Origin: a virus
DNA: 38,617 bases
Strand: one strand, 5' to 3'
Virus record (IMG/VR): IMGVR_UViG_3300032245_000616
Coordinates: 1 to 38,617 of that record
Positions 37,387-38,617 of this stretch are shown here, piece after piece. The notes under the pieces were generated by a model. It made no database searches. It was not told where the DNA came from and worked only from the letters and a program-made list of their open reading frames with translations. A program made the translations under genes and the position numbers. The first letter of the stretch is position 1; the number at the start of each line of letters is the position of its first letter.

Positions 37387-38617
37387 TTATTTTATCTTGC
37401 TGTCCATCCATTTTCGGATGATGGACTTGATTTTTGGTTTGTTGCGTATCGATTCCGCAATTCTTTCTCCGTACTCAGTGTAGAAGTTTCTCAGATTATC
37501 GGACGCCTTGGTCAGCATCCACTCGCGGAACTGAATCCACTTAGGATTTTCTTCTCCATAAACTTCTCTAGCGACCCAACAGAAAATGGGCCCACCATCA
37601 GATCCACCAATTATTCCTCCTGGAACAACCTTTCCAAAGATGCCACCGGCGGCGGAAAGATAATTAGGAGTAGAATACGCGCTAGCGACTTGAGCCTGCG
37701 CCCCAACTTGGGCTCCGTATGTGCTGGCCTGGTAATTGGCTTGCGAGCGATAAAGATCATTAAACGCCTGAGTAAGGGCGACAGGAATGTTTTGATCAAC
37801 TGCTTGGTAGAAAGGCGCAGCGGTAGATGTCTGCTGATTAAACCCACCAGGAAGCGATTGGTTCGCTTGGATATAGCCCTGCATCGCACCCTGCTGTTGT
37901 GCTGTCCTGGCCTGGGCCAGATTGCCAATGCTAGGTCCTCCGGCAATGAATCCAGCCGCGGCTCCGAGCCTATTCTGCTGGATGCCTTCGCGAAGTAAAA
38001 GATCGCGAGCTCTAGCTGCGCCAGATGTTTCGCCAGAACCAAGGAACTGTTGCGCGGCCCCAAACCGAGCCAGTTTGCGCTGTTCCCCGGCTGCTCCGAT
38101 CTGCGCGGCCTCCTGCACTGCTGGTCCGAGGCCAAAGATATTGCCCCGGGCAGTTTGAGCTCCGCGGATTGCCTGCTCGTACCCGCGACGTTCTTCGGCA
38201 CCAATGGTGGAGCCAAGTCGAAGCTGGTTCATTGCCTCTTCCTCAATCGTTCTACGAAGTTGCTCTGTCTCGGGAGTGGTTGTGGGCCCAAGCGGTTGAG
38301 TAGCCATATCCCTGTACTGCCTTCCCAGACTAACCGCTGTCCTGTAAGAATCCGGATCGATCTGGTAAAGTTGCTGAGAGGCGCGTTCTTCGGGTAGCTG
38401 GACGAATGATCGGAAAGATGTGATCTCCTTTAGCCCTTCTGGGCTATCAATCGTAATTGGCGTGAAATTCTTTTGCATATCCTGCGCGCTTGTTACTGCG
38501 CTGGTTACGCTCTTCAAGTCATCGTTGAGTTGCTTGACGAATGCCTCGGAAGATGTCCGCTGCGCAGAATTGGAAGGCAGATCGGCTAGAAGTTTATTGG
38601 CCGTAGCAAGCCGTTCA
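37387..38617 (-). CDS. Internal virion-like coiled-coil protein, C-terminal part (split by contig ends)
   Basis: This continues the gene that starts at 638. The TTG at 38517 is only an internal Leu codon, not the start. The part seen here is rich in Ala, Gln and Gly with long helical runs (for example RRTIEEEAMNQLRLG and ARTAQQQGAMQGYIQANQ) and a Gly/Ser-rich hinge (GGIFGKVVPGGIIGGSDGG) before a basic C-terminus ending KPKIKSIIRKWMDSKIK. Such proteins are typical of the inner core or ejection proteins of podoviruses. No catalytic motif is visible. Five bases separate it from the 321-aa gene. Confidence 0.85.
   Translation of the reverse strand, partial: ERLATANKLLADLPSNSAQRTSSEAFVKQLNDDLKSVTSAVTSAQDMQKNFTPITIDSPEGLKEITSFRSFVQLPEERASQQLYQIDPDSYRTAVSLGRQYRDMATQPLGPTTTPETEQLRRTIEEEAMNQLRLGSTIGAEERRGYEQAIRGAQTARGNIFGLGPAVQEAAQIGAAGEQRKLARFGAAQQFLGSGETSGAARARDLLLREGIQQNRLGAAAGFIAGGPSIGNLAQARTAQQQGAMQGYIQANQSLPGGFNQQTSTAAPFYQAVDQNIPVALTQAFNDLYRSQANYQASTYGAQVGAQAQVASAYSTPNYLSAAGGIFGKVVPGGIIGGSDGGPIFCWVAREVYGEENPKWIQFREWMLTKASDNLRNFYTEYGERIAESIRNKPKIKSIIRKWMDSKIK
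38495..38617. repeat. 123-bp terminal direct repeat, right copy
   Basis: This is the second copy of bases 1-123. Removing one copy gives a circle of 38,494 bp and restores one intact 581-codon gene over the join. Confidence 0.95.

Overview
This window looks like the complete genome of a virulent, podovirus-like tailed phage (Caudoviricetes), assembled as a circle. Its first and last 123 bases are identical (1-123 = 38495-38617), and one 581-codon gene runs unbroken across that junction, so the unit genome is 38,494 bp. The host is probably Gram-negative: there are two lipobox lipoproteins and a peptidoglycan-hydrolase-like protein, and Shine-Dalgarno sites of the AAGGAGG type are common. I see no integrase, repressor, DNA polymerase or RNA polymerase gene.

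Almost everything is transcribed on the minus strand, so read from high to low coordinates. (1) 29.1-17.4 kb is the early/middle region. It holds two PD-(D/E)XK nucleases, an SSB-like protein, a RecB/Cas4-like exonuclease, a RepA/DnaB-type helicase, a 2OG-Fe(II) oxygenase, two glycosyltransferases (GT8-like and GT9-like), a Mom-like DNA-modification protein, a tRNA-Gly-like gene, and many tiny proteins joined by ATGA/TAATG overlaps. (2) 17.37-17.0 kb is the only long gap. It carries a large structured terminator and a 13-bp inverted repeat around a TATAAT box. (3) 17.0-8.7 kb is packaging and head: small and large terminase, a small lysis-like cluster, portal, an inserted methyltransferase, scaffold, N4-gp56-type capsid. 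(4) 8.7-1.1 kb is decoration/tail: a run of Thr/Gly/Ser-rich proteins, a second lysis-like cluster, adaptor and nozzle. (5) 1.1 kb through the junction to 29.1 kb holds the internal/ejection proteins: coiled-coil proteins, a 2067-aa giant with an HEIMH zincin motif, and a virion lysozyme-like protein.

The one clear exception to the strand rule is a small plus-strand gene at 29932-30204. It encodes a secreted protein of four about 17-residue repeats resembling the beta-flower fold. It starts inside the same CATG palindrome as the minus-strand lysozyme-like gene. Together with the Mom-like/tRNA overlap, the oxygenase-glycosyltransferase cassette and the structured 17.2-kb region, it is the most unusual part of the genome.

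All function calls rest on reading motifs by eye. No homology search, structure prediction or tRNA search was run.
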